From positions 1-52,709 of IMG/VR virus record IMGVR_UViG_3300035687_000009: a DNA stretch of 52,709 bases; one strand, given 5' to 3'. Within the stretch, counting starts at the first letter, position 1; each line of letters opens with the position of its first letter. The notes below the pieces were generated by a model that worked only from the letters and a program-made list of their open reading frames with translations, ran no database searches and was not told the DNA's origin. This document shows positions 5,639 through 14,676 of this stretch, in pieces. Made by a program: the position numbers and the translations under genes. This DNA comes from a virus.

Positions 5639-6935
5639 TTTCTATTTACCCAAACTCCACCCTGCGCAAAAGGTAATAATGCAGCAGGCTAAAAGGTTCA
5701 ACCACCTCCGATGCGGCAGGCGTTTCGGGAAAACAACACTTATTCAGGAATTAACATCAATTGCCCTTGAGGGGAAAAGAGTAGGCGTATGGTTCCCGGC
5801 ATACAAGGACCTGGCGGAGGTATGGACAGAAGTTAAGCTTTTGTACAAACCGGTTCCTCATGAGGTCTATGAATATATTGACATAATCGATAAGAAGGAC
5901 GAACAACTCAAACAAATCCGGTTACTCGGAGGGGGATTAATTGATTTCTGGTCGATGGAGAATCCTGACTCTGGCCAGGGTCGGAAATATCACCGGGCGA
6001 TTGTAGATGAGTCGGCGAAAGCCCAAAAGCTATACACAGCTTGGGAAAACACCATCCGCCCAACGCTCACCGACTACAAAGGGGACGCCTTCATAATGTC
6101 CAGGCCAAAAGGGAAAAATGCAGGAGGAACTGCGGAGCACCCGGGGAATGGGTTCTACCTTCTAGAGGAAAAACATAAGAAGTTTTTAAACTGGGCCTTC
6201 TTCCATTTCACCACATATGATAATCCATACATGGAGCATAGTGAAATCGAGGAGGCAAAATTACAGCTCGATGATATCAACTTCCGCCAGGAATACATGG
6301 CTGAATATGTCGATGCCAACGACAGGCCCTTCCTGTACAAGTTCGATGAAAAGAAGCATGTTATTGATTTTTACAAACCCAACCCTCACCTACCTATCCT
6401 GGTAAGCTTTGACTTCAACAAAGACCCAATGACCGCCTTGATCGGCCAACAAGTAGATATCTTCACCTCTTATGCTTTTGCTGAGATCAATCTTCCAGAA
6501 GGATCCACCCCGGAGGTTTGCGATCTTATAATTACCGATTATGTTCACTGGCTCTATAGGGATATTGAAGTCACCGGAGACGCAACAGGGAGAAACAGAT
6601 CTGCAATGGTAAAAGGGAACCTGAATCATTACCGGATAATCCAGGATAAATTAAGGTTATCCGATGATCAGTTAAGAAATCCGACAGCCAATTTAGCCCA
6701 TTCTGATAGCAGGGTGCTGTGTAACTCAGTGCTGCAGAATGCAAAGTTCTATATCACAAAAGACTGCAAAAAAACAATCAAGGACGCAATTTCAGCGTAT
6801 GTGGACGCCTCCGGCGAACTAGTGAAAACCCAGGCTGAAGGACTACACCACTTCGATACACTCCGGTATATGATCCATGCCTTTTACCCTGATTTTATTA
6901 CTGATCCAGATCAATACCAACAAGCAGAAGAATAA
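5619..6935 (+). CDS. terL: Terminase large subunit, 438 aa
   Basis: The ATPase domain shows a Walker A (GRRFGKTT, residues 33-40) and a Walker B ending in VDE (residues 129-131). The C-terminal RNase H-like nuclease domain shows SFDFNKDP near residue 265, GDATGRNRS and a late HHFDTLRY acidic position. Length is typical of the family. It translocates DNA into the prohead and cuts concatemers. The start overlaps terS; the next gene follows after a hairpin. Confidence 0.93.
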   Translation: MSSVEIDFYLPKLHPAQKVIMQQAKRFNHLRCGRRFGKTTLIQELTSIALEGKRVGVWFPAYKDLAEVWTEVKLLYKPVPHEVYEYIDIIDKKDEQLKQIRLLGGGLIDFWSMENPDSGQGRKYHRAIVDESAKAQKLYTAWENTIRPTLTDYKGDAFIMSRPKGKNAGGTAEHPGNGFYLLEEKHKKFLNWAFFHFTTYDNPYMEHSEIEEAKLQLDDINFRQEYMAEYVDANDRPFLYKFDEKKHVIDFYKPNPHLPILVSFDFNKDPMTALIGQQVDIFTSYAFAEINLPEGSTPEVCDLIITDYVHWLYRDIEVTGDATGRNRSAMVKGNLNHYRIIQDKLRLSDDQLRNPTANLAHSDSRVLCNSVLQNAKFYITKDCKKTIKDAISAYVDASGELVKTQAEGLHHFDTLRYMIHAFYPDFITDPDQYQQAEE

Positions 6936-6941
6936 TAAATT

Positions 6942-6972
6942 CCCATAATGGTTTGTATTTTCCATTATTGGG
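6942..6972 (+). other. Hairpin between terL and the glycosyltransferase cassette
   Basis: CCCATAATGG (6942-6951) pairs with CCATTATTGGG (6962-6972) with one bulged T. There is no T tract after it, so it is a weak terminator at best. It marks the left border of the inserted cassette and could be an mRNA processing or attenuation site. Confidence 0.4.
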
Positions 6973-7015
6973 ATTTAGTATTGTAATGGGATTACGGTTT
7001 ACGATCCCTACCTGA

Positions 7016-7537
7016 ATGACGGTTGACATCGTAGGAACTGGGGCCACGTCCCAGAACTGGAAACAACATGATTACTCCATCGGCGTTAATGATGCCTGGA
7101 AATTTGGTCAGCCAACAGACGCACTTTTAGTCTGTAACCGCCCCCAACAATTCACACCTAATCGGATTGAGATAATAATAAACTCAAAGCCTAAAGATTT
7201 TTTCTCACACAAAGCAAACTGGGCTGAGTGGTTTCCAAAATGGAAACAAATAAATCTCGTTACCTGGTACGGCACACTTAATCCAAAACAGGTTTACAAT
7301 TCTGACACTTCACCCTTCATTGCAATATCACTGGCTTACAATCTTGGAGCGAAAGAAATAATTCTTTGGGGAGTTGATTTCATTTCTCATCACATCTATA
7401 ACACAGGAAATACAGATACAAAAAATGAGGTGGAAAGGTATCTGCAATTATTTGAAGCGCTGAAAGAAAGGGGTGTGAATGTATTTGTGGGATCTGAGGG
7501 CGGAGTGTTTGAAAGGCATTTATCAGTTTATTCATGA
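7016..7537 (+). CDS. Rossmann-like glycan enzyme (GT42/MptE-like), 173 aa
   Basis: The start MTVDIVGTGATSQNW resembles the N-terminal nucleotide-binding loop of the DUF115/GT42 sialyltransferase-like superfamily. The later segment AISLAYNLGAKEIILWGVDF matches the conserved A..LG.KEI.L.G.DF pattern of that group. At 173 aa it is shorter than the usual 250-300 aa of GT42 enzymes. It is the first gene of the cassette, ATGA-overlapped with the next. Sugar donor and acceptor cannot be predicted. Confidence 0.6.
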   Translation: MTVDIVGTGATSQNWKQHDYSIGVNDAWKFGQPTDALLVCNRPQQFTPNRIEIIINSKPKDFFSHKANWAEWFPKWKQINLVTWYGTLNPKQVYNSDTSPFIAISLAYNLGAKEIILWGVDFISHHIYNTGNTDTKNEVERYLQLFEALKERGVNVFVGSEGGVFERHLSVYS

Positions 7538-8166
7538 CTCCATTTTGCACTATAACACCCACTCGCTCTGATCGCCCTCAATTACTTGAGTTCTGCAAAC
7601 ATCAGCTTTCCAGAATGAGTGTAAAACCAGATAAGTCTTACTTCATAGACTACCCTGCGGCAAATGAAAGCATTGACATTGTGGAGAGAGTGAAGAACGG
7701 TGTTCACCTGGCAAAGGCAGAAGGCTTTGAATACGCTTTCATTATCGAGGATGACGACTGTTATCCCGCGGACTTCTTTGAAAGCTTTGATATCGGCAAC
7801 TATTTATTTTATGGTAGCGAAGAAACAACCTATTACAACCTACGGAATAGATCTTATAATATCTTCCAACACGCTCGCAGGTCAAGCCTGTTTACTACTG
7901 GCTTTAACATTTCAGCATTAAAAGGATTTAATTGGTATGCTCCGAGAAATAGATTCCTTGACGTCAGCCTTTGGCAATATGCCGAACAGCAGCCCACGCA
8001 ATTTATTAAAACCAAAGCGATAGGCATGAAACACAACTTAGGGCTATGCGCTGGCAAGGGACACACTCACCAGGGAAAATATTCAGACCAAAGTTTAGAA
8101 TGGCTGAAAGCAAATACAGATAGTGAACAGTTTGATTTTTATAAAACATTAATGGAGAAACTATAA
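7534..8166 (+). CDS. GT-A glycosyltransferase-like protein, 210 aa
   Basis: It begins with a typical GT2-like strand (CTITPTRSDRPQ). An acidic metal-binding cluster, EDDDCYP, lies at about residue 73 after the strand YAFII. The rest is compact, with aromatic residues, and lacks membrane segments. GT-A enzymes use nucleotide sugars with a divalent metal bound by the DxD motif. The cassette position supports the call; the substrate is unknown. Confidence 0.7.
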   Translation: MTPFCTITPTRSDRPQLLEFCKHQLSRMSVKPDKSYFIDYPAANESIDIVERVKNGVHLAKAEGFEYAFIIEDDDCYPADFFESFDIGNYLFYGSEETTYYNLRNRSYNIFQHARRSSLFTTGFNISALKGFNWYAPRNRFLDVSLWQYAEQQPTQFIKTKAIGMKHNLGLCAGKGHTHQGKYSDQSLEWLKANTDSEQFDFYKTLMEKL

Positions 8167-8174
8167 ATGTAAAA

Positions 8175-8420
8175 ATGGGATGTGATAAACAATCATACTT
8201 CACAAGAGCTGAGGCAAAAAAAGCCAGGAAGAAAATAAACCAACTTGGCACCGTCCGCGAAAGCTTAAAAACAATTTACCGCTGTGAGTGGTGCCATGCT
8301 TACCACCTCAGTTCCATTGAAAAAACGAAGAGCAGAAAATTCAAAAGGTTGAATCTATTTAAGCAGAAGGAAAATTCAGAATTAGAAGAACTGAGAAAAC
8401 AAGTAAGTAAAAACATATAG
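8175..8420 (+). CDS. Small zinc-ribbon-like phage protein, 81 aa
   Basis: The sequence YRCEWCHAYHLSS places Cys37, Cys40, His41 and His44 in a knuckle after a basic helical N-terminus. This resembles small phage proteins with a YxCxxCGxWHLTS motif. It sits among the glycosyltransferase-like genes and may bind nucleic acid or only be structural. Metal binding is inferred from the Cys/His spacing. Confidence 0.6.
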   Translation: MGCDKQSYFTRAEAKKARKKINQLGTVRESLKTIYRCEWCHAYHLSSIEKTKSRKFKRLNLFKQKENSELEELRKQVSKNI

Positions 8421-8423
8421 CCA

Positions 8424-8729
8424 ATGATAACAGAGAAGGAAATGAAATCTATTCCAAAGGGCCGCTGGTCTAATTCCGCGTTACGCCAGGTATTTGGAAA
8501 GAAGCATGGATCGCCAGTCAGTGAAATGACAAAGGATGGAAACCAGGTAACAATAATTGGCAATAGGTTTCAACGTAGATTCAGACTGAATCATCCATTC
8601 AAGCAGATACCAGTTAAGGATGAAAAAGCAAAATTCCAAAGCAACCGCATTGAGAATAAAAAGCAGTTAACGTTGATGCGTAAGATCATTCAGTTCTTTG
8701 CGTACTTATTTAACCGGAAAGCTGCATGA
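8424..8729 (+). CDS. Hypothetical basic protein, 101 aa
   Basis: The product is basic and rich in Lys, Arg and Gln (RFQRRFRLNHPF), with no recognised domain and no membrane segment apart from a weakly hydrophobic stretch near the C-terminus (IIQFFAYLFN). It begins 3 nt after the preceding stop and overlaps the next gene by 4 nt, so it is part of the cassette transcript. Confidence 0.55.
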   Translation: MITEKEMKSIPKGRWSNSALRQVFGKKHGSPVSEMTKDGNQVTIIGNRFQRRFRLNHPFKQIPVKDEKAKFQSNRIENKKQLTLMRKIIQFFAYLFNRKAA

Positions 8730-9295
8730 TCCTCCTCTCTATCCTTATATGTCACATCCCTGAGCGGTACGACTTCATGAAGCGGTTATCCGGAATATTG
8801 GATCCGCAGTTGGAGAAGTACAAAGCTTCCGTTAACAGTTTCATTGATGATTCACGCTATAAGAAAATCGGAAGGAAACGGAATGAGCTTGTCGCCAGAG
8901 CTAACGGAAAGTATTTATGTTTCATCGATGATGACGACAGGGTAAGCGACAATTATATCGAACTGCTTTTGGAAGGGATTAAAAAAGATGTGGACTGCTG
9001 CAGCCTGAAAGGGATCATTACTGAGGATGGAGAAAACCCGTTGCTATTCGAGCACTCGATTAAATATAAAATTTATAAGACTGTAACGGATTCTATGGAA
9101 GGTGATATAAGATATGAACGTTATCCAAACCATCTGAACGTTGTTAAAAAAGAGCATGCTAATAGATTCCCATTTCCAGAAACGAACCACGGTGAAGATA
9201 CCGATTACGCTACTCAGATGTTCAAAGCCGGCGTCTTAAAAAGTGAGCATTATATTGATCAGGTTATTTACTATTACGATTACAGAAGAAAATGA
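8726..9295 (+). CDS. Family 2-type glycosyltransferase, 189 aa
   Basis: It has the N-terminal GT2 strand (SILICHIPERYDFM), then GRKRNELVARANGKYLCFID with the metal site FIDDDDRVS at about residue 72, and a late acidic region (NHGEDTDYATQMF) that matches the catalytic ED motif position of GT2 enzymes. It is short for GT2, and no membrane anchor is seen. It lies inside the cassette and couples by ATGA with both neighbours. Confidence 0.78.
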   Translation: MILLSILICHIPERYDFMKRLSGILDPQLEKYKASVNSFIDDSRYKKIGRKRNELVARANGKYLCFIDDDDRVSDNYIELLLEGIKKDVDCCSLKGIITEDGENPLLFEHSIKYKIYKTVTDSMEGDIRYERYPNHLNVVKKEHANRFPFPETNHGEDTDYATQMFKAGVLKSEHYIDQVIYYYDYRRK

Positions 9296-9477
9296 AAACA
9301 GACGTAAAAATGGATGTTACAACCGACGCCTCTCAAACGTGTAAAGCAATAAAGGCAGTCACATTTGCAGTTAATGATTTAAAGAAAGCTATTGATCAGC
9401 TGAATGAAACATCCATTACAATCAGCATCCAATCAGAAAGCATACACCATAAACGCTGGTATCAGTTTTGGAAATGA
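9292..9477 (+). CDS. Small hypothetical protein, 61 aa
   Basis: It overlaps both neighbours by 4 nt. It looks like one long amphipathic helix (AIKAVTFAVNDLKKAIDQL) and a basic, aromatic C-terminal tail (KRWYQFWK). No family is recognised. Such small helical ORFs alternate with the enzymes along the cassette. Confidence 0.5.
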   Translation: MKTDVKMDVTTDASQTCKAIKAVTFAVNDLKKAIDQLNETSITISIQSESIHHKRWYQFWK

Positions 9478-9692
9478 AAATGTATGTCCAAAAAGTGATC
9501 GGAGGGCAGTCTAGGTATTTCTATGAATCCTGGTATTTAAACAATCATGGTGCGCCCTGCGTATTCAGAACACCTTTTAGGGACCATCATAATAACGAGG
9601 ACCTTAAAAGTTTATATAAATTCATCTACCAACTGAAGGATAATATTCAGAAGTGTATAAACACAGAGACAGATCTATCAATAGAAATATGA
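9474..9692 (+). CDS. Hypothetical protein, 72 aa
   Basis: The ATG at 9474 is chosen because it overlaps the preceding stop by 4 nt as in neighbouring genes. A TTG two codons upstream is possible. The sequence (YVQKVIGGQSRYFYESWYLN) is aromatic and beta-like, without a recognised domain. Confidence 0.5.
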   Translation: MKMYVQKVIGGQSRYFYESWYLNNHGAPCVFRTPFRDHHNNEDLKSLYKFIYQLKDNIQKCINTETDLSIEI

Positions 9693-10576
9693 GAGCAATC
9701 AGCTATTCACTTTTTGGTTATAACAAAGAACGTCAGGCAAATTGCTTTGACTTCAATTCATATTTACGCGGGATGCATATTTGTCTGCGCTTCAATAGGA
9801 TTCTTTTCCCTGACTGGCAGATGGTTGTTAATATTGACGGTTCCACCTTCGATTCTCCTTACCGTCCTATCTTCGAATGGCACCAAGCAAAAGGATTTAT
9901 CCGCTTTAATATTCAAGATAACGACACCCAGCTTTGTAAGGCAATGCTGTGGAGATTTAAAACAGTCTTTGATTACGATCATCCCGACTGGCGCTACTCT
10001 CATGTAATCTGCCGGGACCTGGACTCTATCCCTACTTACCGTGAGGCTCAAATGGTTCAGGAGTGGGTGACCGAAGATAAAGCATTGCATTGTATTACCG
10101 ATTCAGTTTCACACACTATCCCAATGATGGGTGGACTTGTAGGCTTCAGACCTGGATATGCTAAAGACCTGCTTGGACTAAGGACTAATCCAGAATCATG
10201 CTTTGATAAGCTTATTGAAAGGGCGGCAATTAATTACAGTATAAAAGGATCTGATCAGACATTTTTGAATCAAGTAATTTATCCATCGCTGGCAGATCAT
10301 TGCACCGAACATTTCATAAAGGGAATGTCCCATAATAAGAAGGAGGAAAACGGAAGGCATTACCGCATCGATGAAAGCCTGGAAATCGGAGTTGATCCTA
10401 AATTCAAAGAAACAAATCTGCTTGCCGGACATGCCGGTGCTGCTGGTTTTTATGAAACCCCTACTATGAAATTTCTTTATTGGGATGATCCATTCAAAGA
10501 AGATTATAAGGAACTGGAGACTATGAAAGGATTTGAACAGATATTTTACTGGCAAACACGGGAGGATTTAAGATGA
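9689..10576 (+). CDS. GT-A-like glycosyltransferase, 295 aa
   Basis: The start at 9689 (MRAISYSLFGYNKER) is preferred over an upstream in-frame ATG because of the ATGA overlap. It shows a CRDLDSIP acidic motif near residue 110, typical of DxD nucleotide-sugar enzymes, then a segment with HTIPMMGGLVGF and GSDQTFLNQVIYP (an acidic D-Q motif found in family 8/32-like enzymes). It is the largest enzyme of the cassette. Donor and acceptor are unknown. Confidence 0.7.
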   Translation: MRAISYSLFGYNKERQANCFDFNSYLRGMHICLRFNRILFPDWQMVVNIDGSTFDSPYRPIFEWHQAKGFIRFNIQDNDTQLCKAMLWRFKTVFDYDHPDWRYSHVICRDLDSIPTYREAQMVQEWVTEDKALHCITDSVSHTIPMMGGLVGFRPGYAKDLLGLRTNPESCFDKLIERAAINYSIKGSDQTFLNQVIYPSLADHCTEHFIKGMSHNKKEENGRHYRIDESLEIGVDPKFKETNLLAGHAGAAGFYETPTMKFLYWDDPFKEDYKELETMKGFEQIFYWQTREDLR

Positions 10577-10818
10577 AAATAATCGAATGTAATGTCTGGT
10601 GCTCGGAGAGTGATAAGAATCGAGAACTCGGTTTACCTGACGGTGATTGCTGGATGCCTATCGCTATTGACTTTGATGTGGTGGCTACAATCAAAGAGGC
10701 CGGCCCGAATGACTTCCTGGGGCATGGAAAGGCGACGGTCTACGTAAACGGATCACACTTTATAATTGATATAGAATATCAAGAGGCTGTAAAAATTTGG
10801 AAGCGTACGATTTTATGA
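10573..10818 (+). CDS. Hypothetical protein, 81 aa
   Basis: A small acidic protein with beta-strand pattern (GKATVYVNGSHFIIDIEYQE). No family is recognised. It sits between a glycosyltransferase and a methyltransferase and overlaps both by 4 nt. Confidence 0.55.
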   Translation: MKIIECNVWCSESDKNRELGLPDGDCWMPIAIDFDVVATIKEAGPNDFLGHGKATVYVNGSHFIIDIEYQEAVKIWKRTIL

Positions 10819-11309
10819 AGCGCATTGAAGGAGAATGGCGATACTTTGACGAGGCACTACAGATGCCATATCCATGGTACACAAAACCGGCGTTAACGGT
10901 TCTGGATAGAATGGTACTGAATCGGAAGCGGATATTTGAATTCGGGGCCGGTGATTCTACGTTATGGTTTCGCGAGAAAGGGGCACAGGTCTGGAGTGTT
11001 GATAATAACATGGAATGGGCAACGAAAATAAACTGCGATTTCCAGGCTTTTTACAATGAGTATGTCAGCACAATCGACCGTGCTGGAGAGTTCAATATAA
11101 TCTGTGTTGATGGCGTGTGGCGCGATGAGTGCGTAATCAGAGGATGGGATCATTTGAAGAAAGGCGGGCTGATGATCGTTGATAATTATAAGCAGGCATC
11201 CGTAGAAATGCACTGGCCTAAAACGGAAGAATTAATTAAAGGTAAAAATTATACTATACATAAAGAGCCTGACCATTACGATTGGCAAACATTAATGATC
11301 ATAAAATGA
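10815..11309 (+). CDS. Class I SAM-dependent methyltransferase-like, 164 aa
   Basis: It begins at 10815 (MKRIEGEWRYFDEA). Motif I is EFGAGDSTLWF near residue 47, a Gly-rich SAM-binding loop, followed by WSVDNN at strand 2 with an Asp for the ribose. A later VDGVWRDECV and GGLMIVDNY match motifs of the class I fold. Sugar or small-molecule O-methylation is likely in this context, but the target is unknown. Confidence 0.7.
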   Translation: MKRIEGEWRYFDEALQMPYPWYTKPALTVLDRMVLNRKRIFEFGAGDSTLWFREKGAQVWSVDNNMEWATKINCDFQAFYNEYVSTIDRAGEFNIICVDGVWRDECVIRGWDHLKKGGLMIVDNYKQASVEMHWPKTEELIKGKNYTIHKEPDHYDWQTLMIIK

Positions 11310-11500
11310 AGATCTCAAAGAAAGTTGAAACAGCTGAAGCGCTATTCCTGGCAATGATAAGGAACGCAAAGTTTTCACTCTCTGCAATGAACTTCGCGCC
11401 GGAGGAAATAATTGAACTGGAATCGTTCACCAGGCCATACCGGGATAAATTGAATGAGATTGAAGCAATGGAAAGAGAAATAAATGACACCCTGAAATGA
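11306..11500 (+). CDS. Small helical hypothetical protein, 64 aa
   Basis: The ATG at 11306 overlaps the preceding stop. The protein is helical and charged (MKISKKVETAEALFLAMIRN), with an acidic C-terminus (EIEAMEREINDTLK). No family is recognised. Confidence 0.5.
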   Translation: MKISKKVETAEALFLAMIRNAKFSLSAMNFAPEEIIELESFTRPYRDKLNEIEAMEREINDTLK

Positions 11501-12306
11501 AAAAGTATATCGTATTATCGGTTAATGACAATGTGGATTACTTATACTTCACACCTTTAGTATGCTGGGCGTGGAGACGTTTAGGATGGGAGCCTTTACT
11601 GTTTTTTAGAGGCGATATGACTGATCCAATTGCAATGATGGTTTTTAAAAATGCCAACATCGATAAGAACAATGGTTATCAACTTTCACAGCAGGACGGT
11701 TACCGGTCCGACACGATAACACAGATATCCAGGCTTTACGCCGGCTGTGTTATCGATACACATGATATGGTAATGACAGGAGATATTGATATGATCCCGC
11801 TTTCAGATTACTGGAAACCAAAGCAAGAGGACGTTACTGTTTATGGGCATGATCTTACTGGCTATGGTCATTATCCAATTTGTTACATAGCAATGGATGG
11901 CTACAAATGGGCGGAGGTTATGAATTTGGTGAACTTTGATTATGACGAACACATCAAGCGTGATCTCGATACTCTCCCACAAGCAAAGGATCTTGACTTC
12001 TATAAATATTGGTTTTCGGACCAGGACTTGATCACAGCGAGGTTAAACGAATATGGTAAAGAGAAGATAACCTTTATCAATCGCGGACAAGGATCACATG
12101 GTTACGCAAGAGGTCGTATTGACAGGGGTTCAAATGGATGGGTACTTGATCAACCGGAACTTATCGATGCTCACTTAATGCAACAGACGCACCATAGTAA
12201 TGAAAAAATCCAAAAACTTATGGATCTATTGCATCATGTTTGGCCGAAAGAAGATTGGAAGTGGTTCTTGGAATATACTAAGGAATTTAAAAAACTATCG
12301 ATATGA
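11497..12306 (+). CDS. GT-A-like glycosyltransferase, 269 aa
   Basis: The N-terminal strand/turn (KKYIVLSVNDNVDYLYF) and the DxD region MTGDIDMIPLSDYW near residue 92 are as in family 8-type enzymes. A late motif SDQDLITARLNEYG matches the conserved D-Q(D/E) helix that follows the active site in these proteins. It carries a HGYARGRIDRG segment and has no membrane anchor. A substrate cannot be assigned. Confidence 0.72.
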   Translation: MKKYIVLSVNDNVDYLYFTPLVCWAWRRLGWEPLLFFRGDMTDPIAMMVFKNANIDKNNGYQLSQQDGYRSDTITQISRLYAGCVIDTHDMVMTGDIDMIPLSDYWKPKQEDVTVYGHDLTGYGHYPICYIAMDGYKWAEVMNLVNFDYDEHIKRDLDTLPQAKDLDFYKYWFSDQDLITARLNEYGKEKITFINRGQGSHGYARGRIDRGSNGWVLDQPELIDAHLMQQTHHSNEKIQKLMDLLHHVWPKEDWKWFLEYTKEFKKLSI

Positions 12307-12464
12307 GAATACACATCCCTGACGTAGTCGTTCGTATACACTGGCATGCCAGTTATAAAATTAAATGGATCCCAAGTGAGGGAAATAGTGCCGTAAGTTT
12401 CGGTCGTAAATACAGATTTTATTATTGGCTAAAGTATCAGATTGAGTTCGTTACACATGAATAA
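12303..12464 (+). CDS. Small hypothetical protein, 53 aa
   Basis: A short frame (starts MRIHIPDVVVRIHW) that overlaps the upstream stop by 4 nt and the downstream start by 8 nt, filling what would otherwise be the only gap in this part of the cassette. It is basic and aromatic (GRKYRFYYWLKYQIEF). No family is recognised. Confidence 0.5.
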   Translation: MRIHIPDVVVRIHWHASYKIKWIPSEGNSAVSFGRKYRFYYWLKYQIEFVTHE

Positions 12465-13089
12465 GCGTTGTATAGTAAATGTTGCTACCGGGGAATTCTA
12501 CGGTAAGATGCAGGAGAGATTAGTTGAATCATTATCTCAAAGTATAGACTATGGAATAGATCTAATGACATGGAGCGACTGCCTACCTGAAGGCTCACGT
12601 CTTCATTCAGAATCCCCATACGGTTTTAAAGTTCACGCTATAAAAGCAGCTTATGAGAAAGGTTATACTTCTATCCTTTGGCTGGATTCTCCTGCGTACG
12701 CGGTTAAAGAAGATGTATCGCCAATATTTGAGAAGATTGAAAAAGAAGGATATTATGCTATGAGTCATATCGACCCATTGGAAAATTGGGTTGGTGATAC
12801 CGTTCTGAAATATTATAACAACGTGAGGCGTGAAGCTCTTGTAGGTAAGAACCTACCATCTGGTTCATGTTATGGTTTTGATTTTACGAGCCGCGGTGGA
12901 AGTATATTCCACGGAATGCAGAGGGCGGAAGAAGCCGGCATGTTTAAATCTGAACCAATTGGAGAGGGAACATGGCACAGGCATGATGAGGCAATATTGG
13001 CAATGGAATTAGGTAGTCTGAAGATCTTCACTAACGATCCATTATTTCAAAGCGATAGTCCGGAGTGTGTAATTAAATCAGGTGGATGA
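12457..13089 (+). CDS. Glycosyltransferase-like protein with altered DxD, 210 aa
   Basis: It starts at 12457 (MNKRCIVNVATGEFYG). A GT-A-like core has SILWLDSPAYAVKED near residue 75, where the expected DxD is replaced by D-S-P. Later FTSRGGSIFHGMQRAEEAG and HRHDEAILAM provide a second acidic site. The missing second Asp suggests a metal-independent or divergent enzyme, or an acceptor-binding paralogue. Confidence 0.55.
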   Translation: MNKRCIVNVATGEFYGKMQERLVESLSQSIDYGIDLMTWSDCLPEGSRLHSESPYGFKVHAIKAAYEKGYTSILWLDSPAYAVKEDVSPIFEKIEKEGYYAMSHIDPLENWVGDTVLKYYNNVRREALVGKNLPSGSCYGFDFTSRGGSIFHGMQRAEEAGMFKSEPIGEGTWHRHDEAILAMELGSLKIFTNDPLFQSDSPECVIKSGG

Positions 13090-13703
13090 AAACAATAGAT
13101 CAGCATACTTTCGATGAAAGGCTTTTAAATGGACGATGGGTCATTGATGCCGGATGCCGTGGATTTAACTTCACGAACTATTGCCTCGATCGTTGTAATG
13201 TATACGCTTTGGATATAGAGGACTTCAGTAATAATGAAGATGTTTCAATAGTAAGAAAATATTTTTCAAAGCTTATATTTAAACAAGCCGCATTAACCAA
13301 CTACTCAGGGCAAACAGAATGTTATCTATGGGGTAATGGGTACGGCAACTTCATCAAAGGAATAAACGGTGAGCCTGGCAGCACCGAAGACAGGCCAGTT
13401 CAGAAGATCACGGTTCCGGCTATCACGCTACAGGATATTTACAAAGAGATCGGAACGGATATTGACTTATTAAAATTAGATATCGAAGGTGCAGAGTACA
13501 GGGTATTGGGCGAAGGTTTCGAACCTATCCCGAAACAAATCACAGTTGAAACACATGAGCATTGCCACACTGATCTCCATAATACTTACTGGCCAGAAAT
13601 ATGGGAAAGGCTTTGTAAAGATTACCATGCCTCACTCTATATAAGTGAATGGCCCAAGTATAAGTTTATGGATTGTTTATTTATAAGGAAAGATATTCTA
13701 TGA
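13086..13703 (+). CDS. FkbM-family methyltransferase, 205 aa
   Basis: The SAM-binding loop VIDAGCRGFNF is near residue 19, followed by VYALDIEDF. The highly characteristic FkbM motif LLKLDIEGAEYRVL is near residue 135. FkbM enzymes methylate hydroxyls of sugars or natural products. The family and the cassette context favour sugar O-methylation. It overlaps both neighbours by 4 nt. Confidence 0.82.
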   Translation: MKTIDQHTFDERLLNGRWVIDAGCRGFNFTNYCLDRCNVYALDIEDFSNNEDVSIVRKYFSKLIFKQAALTNYSGQTECYLWGNGYGNFIKGINGEPGSTEDRPVQKITVPAITLQDIYKEIGTDIDLLKLDIEGAEYRVLGEGFEPIPKQITVETHEHCHTDLHNTYWPEIWERLCKDYHASLYISEWPKYKFMDCLFIRKDIL

Positions 13704-14386
13704 TCTACGCTTTTAATTTCACATGCGATCGTGATAATGACCTTAGTAATTTAATGGTGCAAACTCTTTACCGGCACTGTGATGACCTCAAAGAATTAGT
13801 TGTAATCAACACCGATCACAACCTGGACTATCGGGGTTATGGTAATGGCGCTGGGTGGCCTCAAAGTATGCTGAAATTAAAAAGGCTAAGAGAATTTAAT
13901 CCAGCAGATGACGACTTTATTTTGTCCGTGGATAGTGATGTGGTGTTCGGCAGCCGTGAAGTATTTATCCAGTTAGATAAGCAGTACGGAATCATCGGCA
14001 CCAAACATATTCCAGAGTTTAACACCGCGCTGGGTAAATGGTCACACATGAGCGGGGCATTAATATTCATCCGCGGGGATATTGCAAAAAAGATGGCTGC
14101 TTTGGATGAGACTACTTTGAACATGATAAGGTTTCAACACTTCAAACCATTTAGATTAACGGAAAATGAAGATGTGGTATTAAGTTACCTGGCTTCCTAT
14201 TGTGGGGCAAATCAATTCAGCCTTCCAAGTTTTTTAAGTTCGGGAAATTTTGAAAGCGAGGTAAAAGAAAAAAAATTAAGAAGCTTTTACCATCTTAACT
14301 ATTGTCCGACACAATTCTTAGGTGAGGAGGTGGCCGGCAAATGGGACATCCCTAAAATACTGAAATCAAAAGGAATAGAATTATGA
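13700..14386 (+). CDS. GT-A-like glycosyltransferase, 228 aa
   Basis: The ATG at 13700 (MIYAFNFTCDRDND) is used, overlapping the preceding stop. A canonical acidic motif LSVDSDVVFG lies near residue 76, and GTKHIPEFNTALGKWSHMSG and TENEDVVLSYLA complete the GT-A-like pattern. No membrane region is seen. Confidence 0.72.
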   Translation: MIYAFNFTCDRDNDLSNLMVQTLYRHCDDLKELVVINTDHNLDYRGYGNGAGWPQSMLKLKRLREFNPADDDFILSVDSDVVFGSREVFIQLDKQYGIIGTKHIPEFNTALGKWSHMSGALIFIRGDIAKKMAALDETTLNMIRFQHFKPFRLTENEDVVLSYLASYCGANQFSLPSFLSSGNFESEVKEKKLRSFYHLNYCPTQFLGEEVAGKWDIPKILKSKGIEL

Positions 14387-14676
14387 TATACAAAATAATT
14401 TTAGACGGACAGACCTTCGAATGCTTATTGGATAAGGATGAGGTGTATAGTGGTATTTACTCGGGATATTGCAGACAACCAGACAACGAAAATCGTCATT
14501 ACTTCGATTATAAATTTTGTTGGCGCGGTGTATGGGAAGGTAGACTATATTTTAAGGATTCAGAATATTGGTCTGAAGATTTAGACTTAATGAATAGGAT
14601 CTGGATAATTCTCGAAAACAAATTGAAGGAAATGATTCGGGAATCAAATCCTGATATAAAAAAAGAATACGAATGA
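14383..14676 (+). CDS. Hypothetical protein, 97 aa
   Basis: A small aromatic-rich protein (RHYFDYKFCWRGVWEGRLYF) with an acidic C-terminus. No family is recognised. It overlaps the neighbours on both sides by 4 nt. Confidence 0.5.
   Translation: MIYKIILDGQTFECLLDKDEVYSGIYSGYCRQPDNENRHYFDYKFCWRGVWEGRLYFKDSEYWSEDLDLMNRIWIILENKLKEMIRESNPDIKKEYE

Noticed and set aside
9653-9691. Longer N-terminus of the 9689-10576 glycosyltransferase
   Set aside because: The upstream Met would make a 39-nt overlap with the preceding gene, while the 9689 ATG fits the ATGA coupling used along the cassette.
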